A stretch of DNA of 6,908 nt, from the NCBI GenBank assembly GCA_030671915.1, contig DAOVHN010000134.1, positions 1-6,908 on the forward strand, read 5' to 3'. Numbering within the stretch: position 1 is the stretch's first letter; the number at the start of each line of letters is the position of its first letter. Under the pieces are notes generated by a model that was not told the origin of the DNA, ran no database searches, and saw only the letters and a program-made list of their open reading frames with translations. Positions 1 through 5,477 of this stretch are shown here, piece after piece. Origin of the DNA: Pseudomonadota bacterium (GTDB lineage: Bacteria; Pseudomonadota; Alphaproteobacteria; UBA8366; JADFVY01). The translations under genes and the position numbers were made by a program.

Positions 1-2
1 AC

Positions 3-914
3 GAGCCCTTTGGCTACATGGTCGAAAACCGCGCCATCCGGCGCGGATTGTTCGCGCAGGCGGAAGGCCTGGAAGCGCTCCAGCTACTGTTGCCGGCACG
101 TGTTGCCATGCTGGACCGGTCGGCAGGTGGCGTCGAGGCCGAGCTGGAGGACGGATCCCGCATACGCGCGCGCTTGGTGGTAGGCGCGGAAGGGCGGCAA
201 TCGCCGACGCGCGAATCGGCCGGCATTGCGGTGTCGCATCTGGCTTACGGCCAGACCGCCATCGTCTGCACCGTTGCCCATGAGTGCGAGCATGACGGCG
301 TGGCGGTGGAGTATTTCCTGCCCTCGGGCCCCTTCGCGATGTTGCCGATGACCAACCGGCGCATGAATATCGTGTGGACTGAGCGCAGTGAGCTGGCGCC
401 AGGCTTCATGGCGCTGGACGACACAGCGTTTCTCGGCGAATTGAGGCGCCGTTTCGGCGACTGGCTGGGCGAAATCGAACTTACCGGCCCGCGATTCGCC
501 TATCCGCTGAGCCTGCAGCATGCCGCGCGCTATACCGACCGGCGGCTGGCGTTGATCGGCGATGCGGCGCACGGCATCCACCCGATCGCGGGGCAGGGCC
601 TGAATCTGGGCTTGCGCGACGTGGCGGCGCTGGCCGAGGCGATCATGGATGCGCGGCGGCTGGGCCTCGATATCGGCGGTCGGGATGTTCTGGCCCGCTA
701 CGAACGTTGGCGGCGTTTCGATACGGTTTTGCTGGCGGGCGTTACGGATGCGCTGAACCGCCTGTTTTCCAACGATATCCCGCCGGTCCGGCTGGCCCGC
801 GACCTGGGGCTGGCCGCCGTCGACCGGCTGCCGCCGCTCAAGAAGTTCCTGATGCGCCACGCCATGGGCGCAGTCGGCGATCTGCCGAGGCTGGTGAAGG
901 GCGAAGGATTGTAA
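3..914 (+). CDS. UbiH/UbiF/COQ6-family FAD-dependent ubiquinone biosynthesis hydroxylase (5'-truncated)
   Basis: This is the C-terminal 303 residues of a flavoprotein monooxygenase that hydroxylates the aromatic ring of a ubiquinone precursor. The frame is open from base 3 and begins EPFGYMVENR, which matches the internal GYxVEN segment of this family, so the true start and the N-terminal Rossmann GxGxxG motif lie left of the window. The first ATG (base 18) is internal and should not be taken as the start. Two FAD-binding motifs are visible: the DG-type motif VVGAEGR (fragment residues 59-65) and the C-terminal GD motif GDAAH...HPIAGQGLN (from residue 186). A central segment, FLPSGPFAMLP, is typical of UbiH-type enzymes. 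The DG motif has Glu where Asp is usual. The gene ends in TAA and converges on the DUF971 gene. The family call is secure; which ring position it hydroxylates (UbiH, UbiF, UbiI, UbiL or UbiM role) cannot be told from this fragment. Confidence 0.93.
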   Translation, partial: EPFGYMVENRAIRRGLFAQAEGLEALQLLLPARVAMLDRSAGGVEAELEDGSRIRARLVVGAEGRQSPTRESAGIAVSHLAYGQTAIVCTVAHECEHDGVAVEYFLPSGPFAMLPMTNRRMNIVWTERSELAPGFMALDDTAFLGELRRRFGDWLGEIELTGPRFAYPLSLQHAARYTDRRLALIGDAAHGIHPIAGQGLNLGLRDVAALAEAIMDARRLGLDIGGRDVLARYERWRRFDTVLLAGVTDALNRLFSNDIPPVRLARDLGLAAVDRLPPLKKFLMRHAMGAVGDLPRLVKGEGL

Positions 915-918
915 GAAA

Positions 919-985
919 CCGTCAGCTGTCCGCTATCAGCCATCAGCGGCGGCAAGAGTGAGCTGATGGCTGACGGCTGATAGCT
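919..985. repeat. Stuttered inverted repeat in convergent intergenic gap, possible bidirectional terminator
   Basis: The gap between the converging UbiH-family and DUF971 genes is almost filled by short units of the type gctatcagcc / gccatcagc and their reverse complements. Bases 937-947 pair perfectly with 962-972 (11 bp; 936/973 adds one A-T pair) around a loop of about 14 nt. Bases 932-936 can also pair with 980-984 across a bulge. In alternative foldings, 932-941 pairs with 975-984 and 919-926 pairs with 969-976. No T-tract follows on either strand, so it is not a textbook intrinsic terminator. It could be a dispersed intergenic repeat, a transcript 3'-end stabiliser, or a two-way terminator. 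The pairing is seen directly; the function is inferred from position. Confidence 0.6.
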
Positions 986-986
986 C

Positions 987-1370
987 TCAAGGATCGCGGC
1001 TTAGACCCTTCTCTTCCAGCGCGGCCAGATAACCGGCCCAAGCCTCGTCCTTGTTCTTTCCCAGTTGGTAAAGATAGTCCCAAGTGAAGATGCCGGTGTC
1101 GTGCAGGTCGTCGAACTTGATGCGGACCGCGTAATTACCGACGGGCTCCAGCTCCATGATGCCGACATGGCGGCGGCCGGAAAGGGTCTGCTTCTGGCTG
1201 GGATTGTGGCCCTGCACCTCGGCCGACGGGCTTTCGACGCGCAGCAGTTCCGCCGGCAGGCTGAACGAACTGCCGTCGTCGAAATCCACTTCCAGGATCT
1301 TTTCCTCTTTCTTCAGCCGGATTTCGGTCGGCCAGTGGGCCACGCCGAAGCCGTTTTCCGTCGTATTCAT
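987..1370 (-). CDS. DUF971 (GBBH-like N-terminal domain) protein
   Basis: This is a 127-residue protein consisting of a single DUF971 domain, the fold also found at the N-terminus of gamma-butyrobetaine hydroxylase and attached to some Mrp/ApbC-type ATPases. Family hallmarks seen in order are PTEIRL (residues 14-19), [20 protein letters not shown] (31-50), EVQGH (51-55), the [14 protein letters not shown] stretch (73-86), and [14 protein letters not shown] (87-100). His55 and His90 are candidate metal-binding or structural residues by analogy; no metal site is proven here. The ATG start overlaps the stop of the upstream Trm112-like gene by 4 bp (ATGA). A GAGGA sequence lies about a dozen bases upstream, so translational coupling is likely. 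It is the last gene of the cnoX operon. Its molecular function is not established; iron-sulfur or metal handling is only a guess. Confidence 0.9.
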   Translation of the reverse strand: MNTTENGFGVAHWPTEIRLKKEEKILEVDFDDGSSFSLPAELLRVESPSAEVQGHNPSQKQTLSGRRHVGIMELEPVGNYAVRIKFDDLHDTGIFTWDYLYQLGKNKDEAWAGYLAALEEKGLSRDP

Positions 1371-1570
1371 CTTTTGTCTTTTTCCTCGTCAAGTCCGCGG
1401 GCCTCATCGACCAGCATGATCGGTACGCCGTCCCGGATGGGATAGGCAAGTTGCGCCTGGTCGCTGATCAGTTCGTTGCGCCCGGCATCGTAGCGCAGCG
1501 TCGACTTGGTCAGCGGGCAGACCAGCAGTTCCAGCAATTTCGGATCGACGCCCGGTTTCGCTTCGCTCAT
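1367..1570 (-). CDS. Trm112-like / UPF0434 (YcaR) family small protein
   Basis: This is a 67-residue protein of the UPF0434/Trm112 family. The core [17 protein letters not shown] (residues 12-28), NELIS (32-36) and [18 protein letters not shown] (41-58) match the family along its whole length. Eukaryotic and archaeal Trm112 activates SAM-dependent methyltransferases; the bacterial role is unknown. Only Cys18 of the usual zinc-binding cysteines is present: Thr21 stands where the second Cys of CPxC would be, and Ser36 where proteins such as E. coli YcaR have a Cys, so zinc binding is unlikely. The ATG at 1570 was chosen because GGAGG lies 8 bases upstream and the family alignment begins just after it; a longer in-frame reading back to 1639 has no family support. 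It is 22 bases downstream of the LON-domain gene and shares an ATGA overlap with the DUF971 gene. Confidence 0.92.
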   Translation of the reverse strand: MSEAKPGVDPKLLELLVCPLTKSTLRYDAGRNELISDQAQLAYPIRDGVPIMLVDEARGLDEEKDKR

Positions 1571-1592
1571 GACTCGTTCCTCCGCACTCTTC

Positions 1593-2246
1593 CTATTGTC
1601 GCACCGGGCTGCAATCATGCTCACCCGCGGCCATTTCAATCAGGGTTGTCAGGATTTCCGCCCGCGCGTCGAGGCCCGGCGCTTCCAGCAGCGCCTGTTT
1701 CTCCGACGCGCCGAAGGGACAGATCATCGAAAGGCAGGTCACCAGCCGTTCGTCCGGCGCTTCGCCCAGCGTTTCCCAGTCTGCCTCGATCCCGTGCAGT
1801 TTGAAATAACCGCGCAGGGCGGGAAACAGCCGGCTGCGGTCCAGACAGTTTTGAAGTCCTTGTTCCCGGTCGTGTTCGTAGTGCGACCAGTCGGCCTGGA
1901 CGCGACGGTAACCCTCGTGCGGCGCCAGTTCCTTGGCGATGTCGAAGCGGCATACCCCATTCAGGGAGATCAGGATTCGCCCGTCCGGTGTTTCCTCGAA
2001 CCGGCTGATGCGCCCGGCGCAGCCGGTGTCGTACAGCGGCGGGTCGCCCGCCAGCCCCTCGGCCGCAAGGGGCTGGATAACGCCGATCATACGGTCGGCG
2101 GCCAGTGCGGCCTGCACCATGGCCAGATAGCGCGGCTCGAATATGTTCAAAGGCAACATTCCACCCGGCAACAGCAGGACCTCCGGCAGCGGAAACACGG
2201 GGATGACCGCCGGGAGATCCTTGAATTGCGGGTCGAACAGGCTCAT
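1593..2246 (-). CDS. LON substrate-binding domain protein (stand-alone LonN-like, no protease)
   Basis: This is a 217-residue protein made essentially of the N-terminal substrate-binding domain of Lon protease. The signature [20 protein letters not shown] followed by FEPRY occupies residues 16-40. The pattern IGVIQPL (54-60), [15 protein letters not shown] (71-85) and [14 protein letters not shown] (88-101) follows the usual order of the domain. No AAA+ Walker motifs and no Ser-Lys protease domain follow, so it cannot be a protease itself. Known stand-alone members are poorly characterised; a protein- or peptide-binding role is inferred from the domain. The ATG at 2246 overlaps the cnoX stop (ATGA), and there is no convincing ribosome-binding site of its own, so translation probably depends on cnoX. 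An in-frame reading extends upstream to 2357, but that part lies inside cnoX and does not resemble the family, so it is rejected. Confidence 0.93.
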   Translation of the reverse strand: MSLFDPQFKDLPAVIPVFPLPEVLLLPGGMLPLNIFEPRYLAMVQAALAADRMIGVIQPLAAEGLAGDPPLYDTGCAGRISRFEETPDGRILISLNGVCRFDIAKELAPHEGYRRVQADWSHYEHDREQGLQNCLDRSRLFPALRGYFKLHGIEADWETLGEAPDERLVTCLSMICPFGASEKQALLEAPGLDARAEILTTLIEMAAGEHDCSPVRQ

Positions 2247-3160
2247 GAGAACAATATGGATGACAGTTTGCGGCGCGATTCCATGACCAGCGGGTCGGCC
2301 GGCCCCAGCGCCTCGAAAATCTTGATAAGCTGCTTGCGGGCCGCCTCGTCGTTCCATTCGCGGTCGTGCCGGATGATTTCCATAAGCTCCGCGATCGCAC
2401 CCGCCGCGTCGTTCCCGGCATAAAGCGCCAGTGCGAGATCCATCCGCACCTGGTGATCGGCGGGATTCGCCTCGACCTTCGCGCGGAGTTCGACCGCATC
2501 GCCGCCCAGTTCCGCGGTGCTGGCGGCAAGATCGATGGCGGAGCGGGCCGCTACGACGTCGGCGTTGTTTGCCTTGCTCGCCGGCACACCTTCCAGCGCC
2601 GCCCGGGCCTCATCGATCCGGCCCTCCTTCAACAAGCAATTGGCCAGGCCCGCCATGGCGCTGATTTCCTCGGGGTCATGCTGCAAGATCTGCCCGTAGA
2701 TCGCCCCGGCCGTCGTCGCATCGCCGCCGGCCAGTGCCGTGGCCGCTTGCTCCAGCGCCTGGTCCACGGGGGACGGCCCGGCCTCGCCGCCGCCGGCCTG
2801 GATCATCCGCTCGATGAAGGCCTTGATCTGGGATTCCGGCTGCGCGCCCGTGAACCCGTCCACGCCCTTGCCGTCGACGAAGCCGAAAACGGTGGGAATC
2901 GATTGAACCCGAAGCTGTTGGGCCACGCCCTGGTTTTCGTCGGTATTGACCTTGACCAGCTTGACCTTGCCGGCCATTGCCCTGACCGCTTTTTCCAGTG
3001 CCGGCGTCAGCTGCTTGCAGGGCCCGCACCAGGGCGCCCAGAAATCGACGATGACCGGGATCGTCTTGCTGGCCTCGATCACCTCGTCCACGAAGGTGGC
3101 GTCGGTGGCATCGGTAATGACGGGTGCGGCGCCTTCCGGCTGGCCTATCAACTGTTCCAT
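2243..3160 (-). CDS. cnoX: Thioredoxin-TPR chaperedoxin CnoX (YbbN) with intact WCGPC
   Basis: This 305-residue cytosolic protein has an N-terminal thioredoxin domain (about residues 14-120) and a C-terminal helical, TPR-like region (about 131-305), the architecture of YbbN/CnoX. The active site WAPWCGPCK spans residues 41-49 (Cys45, Cys48). The cis-proline loop QSIPTVFGF places Pro89 in the expected position. The C-terminal half has Ala/Leu-rich helix pairs such as EEISAMAGLANCLLKEGRID and NPADHQVRMDLALALYAGND. CnoX family members are holdases that protect proteins under oxidative stress and hand them to GroEL or DnaK. E. coli CnoX has lost redox activity (SxxC), but this copy keeps both cysteines and should be able to reduce disulfides. 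The ATG at 3160 is preceded by AAGGA at close spacing. It heads a four-gene operon, with an ATGA overlap to the LON-domain gene. A simple thioredoxin is excluded by the length. Confidence 0.94.
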   Translation of the reverse strand: MEQLIGQPEGAAPVITDATDATFVDEVIEASKTIPVIVDFWAPWCGPCKQLTPALEKAVRAMAGKVKLVKVNTDENQGVAQQLRVQSIPTVFGFVDGKGVDGFTGAQPESQIKAFIERMIQAGGGEAGPSPVDQALEQAATALAGGDATTAGAIYGQILQHDPEEISAMAGLANCLLKEGRIDEARAALEGVPASKANNADVVAARSAIDLAASTAELGGDAVELRAKVEANPADHQVRMDLALALYAGNDAAGAIAELMEIIRHDREWNDEAARKQLIKIFEALGPADPLVMESRRKLSSILFS

Positions 3161-3281
3161 GAATTTCCTTAGAGACTTTCTTTATTGCTACCCTTGGGCG
3201 CCATCCGGCTGATTCACGCCACTAAGCCGTCAGCGAGTTAAATGGCGGCTGGTCCCGCTTATGGCAAGCCCCGGACCTCTT

Positions 3282-3794
3282 CTATTCTTCATCGAAATCC
3301 AGAACCAGCGGCGCGTGGTTCTCGGCTTCCAGGAAGCCGGCCAGGTCTTGCGGCGCGATCGCGGTGGTGCGGTCGTTGCGCAGGGGATGGGCGTTGACCG
3401 GGTCGATCTCCAGCAGGGCCTTGTCCAGCACCATGGTGACGTTGCCTTCCCGGTCGTTGATGACGGAAAAGGGCGTGACCGCGCCGGGGATGACGCCCAG
3501 ATGCTGCATCAGAAGCTCGGCATTGCCGAAGGAAAGGTTGCCCCGCGCGCCAATCCGGTGGCGCAGCGCCTTCAGGTCCATCTCGCGGTCTTCCAGCACG
3601 GTGACCAGCCACATGCGGCGCTTCTTGTCGCGCAAAAACAGGTTCTTGATATGGGCGCCGGTCAGGTTGCCGCGCAGTGCGCGCGACTGCTCAACAGTAT
3701 AGAGCGCCTCATGCTCCACCGTTTCATGGGCCAGCCCCAGCTCGTCCAGCCGCGCGAACAGGCCCGCATCGTCGAAAGGAGGTTCGTTTTCCAT
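3282..3794 (-). CDS. Free-standing prolyl-tRNA editing protein (ProXp-ala/PrdX, YbaK-like deacylase)
   Basis: This 170-residue protein has the YbaK/ProRS INS-type editing domain over nearly its full length. It is expected to hydrolyse Ala-tRNA(Pro) made in error by prolyl-tRNA synthetase, acting in trans in the cytosol. Motifs seen are TVEHEALYTVEQSRALRG (residues 25-42), AHIKNLFLRDKK (47-58) with the conserved substrate-site Lys50, ARGNLSFGNAELL (83-95), GVIPGAVTPFSVIND (100-114) and NAHPLRNDRTTAI (134-146). This set matches the ProX/PrdX branch better than YbaK, which clears Cys-tRNA(Pro), or aminoacyl-tRNA synthetase fusions. Many alphaproteobacterial ProRS enzymes lack the INS editing domain, which would explain a separate protein; that part is family knowledge. 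The ATG at 3794 has no clear Shine-Dalgarno sequence. The gene lies 121 bp upstream of cnoX in the same direction and may have its own promoter (3804-3832). Confidence 0.92.
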   Translation of the reverse strand: MENEPPFDDAGLFARLDELGLAHETVEHEALYTVEQSRALRGNLTGAHIKNLFLRDKKRRMWLVTVLEDREMDLKALRHRIGARGNLSFGNAELLMQHLGVIPGAVTPFSVINDREGNVTMVLDKALLEIDPVNAHPLRNDRTTAIAPQDLAGFLEAENHAPLVLDFDEE

Positions 3795-3803
3795 GGGGCG
3801 AAA

Positions 3804-3832
3804 TTCTTATCTTTCATGGGGTCTTTCCGCAA
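3804..3832 (-). promoter_or_regulatory. Candidate promoter for prolyl-tRNA deacylase
   Basis: On the minus strand, TTGCGG (3832-3827) and TAAGAA (3809-3804) are separated by 17 bp, resembling sigma70-type -35 and -10 boxes. The start codon is only 9 bases past the -10 box, so a transcript from here would be leaderless or nearly so. This is consistent with the absence of a Shine-Dalgarno sequence. It is pattern matching only; a chance match in intergenic DNA is possible. Confidence 0.3.
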
Positions 3833-3918
3833 GCCCCGTCGTCATCGTGGCCCCGCGGTAAAAAAGGCCAGCCACCCCCTTGCATTGCACGCTTCTTTGC
3901 GTATTATGCGCGCCGCTA

Positions 3919-3947
3919 TGGACGCCGTGACGCGGCGGCCTTATATA
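3919..3947 (+). promoter_or_regulatory. Candidate tRNA-Gly promoter
   Basis: TGGACG (3919-3924) and TATATA (3942-3947) are spaced by 17 bp, and the -10 box ends 12 bases before the tRNA, giving a predicted start just upstream of the mature 5' end, as is usual for tRNA promoters. A second possible pair lies further upstream, TTGCAT (3880-3885) and TATTAT (3902-3907), with 16-bp spacing. Either or both may be used. The call rests only on box similarity and position. Confidence 0.4.
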
Positions 3948-3959
3948 GTGCATCGGAAT

Positions 3960-4034
3960 GCGGGCGTAGCTCAGGGGTAGAGCGCAACCTTGCCAAGGTT
4001 GAAGTCGTGAGTTCGAATCTCATCGCCCGCTCCA
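3960..4034 (+). tRNA. tRNA-Gly (anticodon GCC)
   Basis: A complete cloverleaf is visible. The acceptor stem GCGGGCG (3960-3966) pairs with CGCCCGC (4024-4030). A D-arm with GTAGCTCAGGGGTAGAGC follows. The anticodon stem CAACC/GGTTG (3985-3989/3997-4001) encloses the 7-nt loop TTGCCAA with anticodon GCC at 3992-3994, reading GGC and GGU. The T-arm has the TTCGAAT loop. U is the discriminator base (4031) and CCA is encoded at 4032-4034. It stands alone, with its own candidate promoter and a terminator 15 bases downstream, so it is probably transcribed as a single tRNA. Confidence 0.98.
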
Positions 4035-4048
4035 ATTTCCCGCCAAAC

Positions 4049-4073
4049 AAACCGTCGCCAGGGCGGTTTTTTT
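4049..4073 (+). terminator. Rho-independent terminator of tRNA-Gly
   Basis: Bases 4049-4056 (AAACCGTC) pair with 4062-4069 (GGCGGTTT) through 8 pairs, one of them a G-T wobble, around a 5-nt loop (GCCAG). A run of seven T (4067-4073) ends the element. It lies 15 bases after the encoded CCA, as expected for a tRNA transcription unit. Confidence 0.87.
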
Positions 4074-4146
4074 GTGCCCGGGTTTCATGTTTTGCAAATG
4101 TTTCGGCCTAAAACTTGCCTTTCGAATGGCGAGAGAAGGCGCGAGA

Positions 4147-4596
4147 ATGGTGCGATCCGCGATCATGGTGGCGACGGCGCGGCCGGCGGGGCTGTTTGTC
4201 CTAGGGCTGGGGGCGGCGGCGCTTGGGGTCGCGGTCTATGCGCTGGACCGGCCGGTTGGGTCGATCGCTTTTCTACCGGCAGGGCTGGTGTTTGACAGCG
4301 GAATCCTGGGACCGTTTGGCGGGCCTTTGCCGACATTTATTCATGCCATGGCTTTTTCGCTGATGACCGCCGCGCTGCTGGCACCAACCCTTTACGCGCG
4401 GCTGGCGGCCTGCGGCGTCTGGGTCGCGGCCAACTGGCTGTTCGAGGCTGCTCAGCACCCGGCCTTCACGGAAATGACCGGCATCGGCATGCCCGGCACC
4501 TTCGACCCGCTGGACATGGTGGCCGCCCCGTTGGGCGCGGCGTTGGCGTTCCTGTTTATGCAAGGCGTCGCCGCGCTGGAAAGGATACGGACATGA
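4147..4596 (+). CDS. Small multi-pass membrane protein, VanZ-like
   Basis: This is a 149-residue inner-membrane protein with about four hydrophobic helices: residues 14-33, 63-82, 84-102 and 124-143. Its spacing of polar residues resembles the VanZ-like family: a His before the second helix (LPTFIHAMAF, His66), an E..Q pair at the end of the third (LFEAAQHPAF, Glu100 and Gln103), and a D..D motif at the start of the last, followed by a Gly-rich helix (GTFDPLDMVAAPLGAALAF, Asp120 and Asp123). The Asn often found in the last helix is Ala here. VanZ-like proteins have no agreed biochemical role outside teicoplanin resistance in vanA clusters, so no function is assigned. The ATG at 4147 was chosen because AGAAGG sits 7 bases upstream; starts at 4126 or a TTG at 4072 lack this, and the latter overlaps the terminator. 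The stop overlaps the next start (ATGA), indicating coupled expression. Confidence 0.8.
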   Translation: MVRSAIMVATARPAGLFVLGLGAAALGVAVYALDRPVGSIAFLPAGLVFDSGILGPFGGPLPTFIHAMAFSLMTAALLAPTLYARLAACGVWVAANWLFEAAQHPAFTEMTGIGMPGTFDPLDMVAAPLGAALAFLFMQGVAALERIRT

Positions 4597-5306
4597 CCGG
4601 ATTGTTTTTTCGTAGACTGGCCCTTGGCGTCGTTTTCGCCGCCGGCATCGCGTCGATCATGTCGACGTCTCCCCCGCCGCCGCCGTTCCATTTTCGGGAC
4701 GTGAGTATCAATCCGGCCTGGCGCTGTCCCGGCGCGGATGTGGAGATAGGCTGGACCCTCAGCAGACCGGCGCCCGTTGCGATCGCGGTCGGCGGCGCGG
4801 AACAGGTGATCACCACTGCCAACCGGACGACATTGCCGGCGGAATTGCTGGAGCATAATGCACCTGTTGCCGAGTTGGCGCTGCGGATCGATGCCGAAGA
4901 CGCCGATGTTCCCAACATCTATGAAATCACGACGCTGGGCGTCGAACGAACGGTCGAGGATTTGGCCTTTCACGAGAAGAACATGACATTCAGAATGAAT
5001 CAGGGCGGCCTGTGGGACGCGCGCATACGCATCACCGGTTTCGAAGTCGAGCAGGTGCGAGACCTTGCGTGCGAGGGTGAGGCCGTATCGCCACCGGCCT
5101 GGGAAATCAGCCCGCCGTTCGGCGCACCCTTCGTGCTTCGCGCCGAGCAGGGCTATTCAGATCGCCTCGACCCACCGCTGGCGCCGGGAAGTGAATGGCG
5201 TATTCGTCCCGTGGGAGCGAAGTGCCGGCTGCCCTCTTCCGGGCTGGAGCCCTATCTTTCCATCCGGCTTACAGCGGTATGCCGGCAACCGGATAAATCC
5301 TCATAA
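4593..5306 (+). CDS. Exported hypothetical protein with four cysteines
   Basis: I do not recognise this 237-residue protein. It begins with a typical signal sequence or N-terminal anchor: FRR, then the hydrophobic stretch LALGVVFAAGIASIM (residues 9-23) and a Pro-rich linker (STSPPPPP, 24-31). There is no Cys at a lipobox position, so it is not an obvious lipoprotein. The rest has a beta-rich look, with a segment around residues 39-66 (INPAWRCPGADVEIGWTLS) that resembles the first strands of an Ig-like sandwich. Cys45, Cys160, Cys211 and Cys230 are all predicted to lie outside the cytosol and could form two disulfides. It overlaps the VanZ-like gene by 4 bp (ATGA), so the two are probably co-translated and may act together at the cell envelope. 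It ends in TAA 171 bp before the glutamate dehydrogenase gene. Confidence 0.8.
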   Translation: MTGLFFRRLALGVVFAAGIASIMSTSPPPPPFHFRDVSINPAWRCPGADVEIGWTLSRPAPVAIAVGGAEQVITTANRTTLPAELLEHNAPVAELALRIDAEDADVPNIYEITTLGVERTVEDLAFHEKNMTFRMNQGGLWDARIRITGFEVEQVRDLACEGEAVSPPAWEISPPFGAPFVLRAEQGYSDRLDPPLAPGSEWRIRPVGAKCRLPSSGLEPYLSIRLTAVCRQPDKSS

Positions 5307-5450
5307 CCACGCCGAATTGACCGCACGCCCCTTGCCCCCGCGGCTCAGGAGCGTATTAATTGATTTCGCACAGGGAAGGCCCTCTTCCGGTATTTCCGGA
5401 GTTTTCATAACAGGAAAAATACGCTACTCTGAGGAAAGTCGATCACGTCG

Positions 5451-5465
5451 CGCCCGTTGCGGGTG
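5451..5465 (+). other. Small hairpin in the glutamate dehydrogenase leader
   Basis: CGCCCG (5451-5456) pairs with CGGGTG (5460-5465) around a TTG loop, with one G-T wobble. It lies directly upstream of the AAAGGGA ribosome-binding region and could affect its accessibility. Short GC hairpins arise easily by chance in DNA of this composition, so a regulatory role is only a possibility. Confidence 0.25.
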
Positions 5466-5477
5466 GAAAGGGACGAG

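Noticed and set aside
84..860. Minus-strand open frame of 258 codons opposite the UbiH-family gene
   Set aside because: The plus strand carries both FAD motifs; the antisense product is low-complexity Arg/Gln/Ala-rich and lacks any family motif.
1506..2423. Plus-strand open frame of 305 codons across the LON-domain gene
   Set aside because: It runs antisense to the well-supported LON-domain, Trm112-like and cnoX genes, has no ribosome-binding site and no recognisable protein motif.
3225..3250. Inverted repeat AGCCGTCA/TGGCGGCT as a terminator between the deacylase gene and cnoX
   Set aside because: The stem is 8 bp with a wobble and a 10-nt loop, and no T-tract follows on the minus strand, so it cannot be separated from chance.
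3960..4034. tRNA-Gly as an integration site of a mobile element
   Set aside because: No copy of the tRNA 3' end is repeated later in the window, and no integrase or phage gene follows; the flanking genes are ordinary chromosomal ones.
4072..4146. Upstream extension of the VanZ-like gene to a TTG at 4072 or an ATG at 4126
   Set aside because: The TTG overlaps the T-run of the tRNA terminator and neither start has a ribosome-binding site, whereas the ATG at 4147 has AGAAGG at 7 bases.
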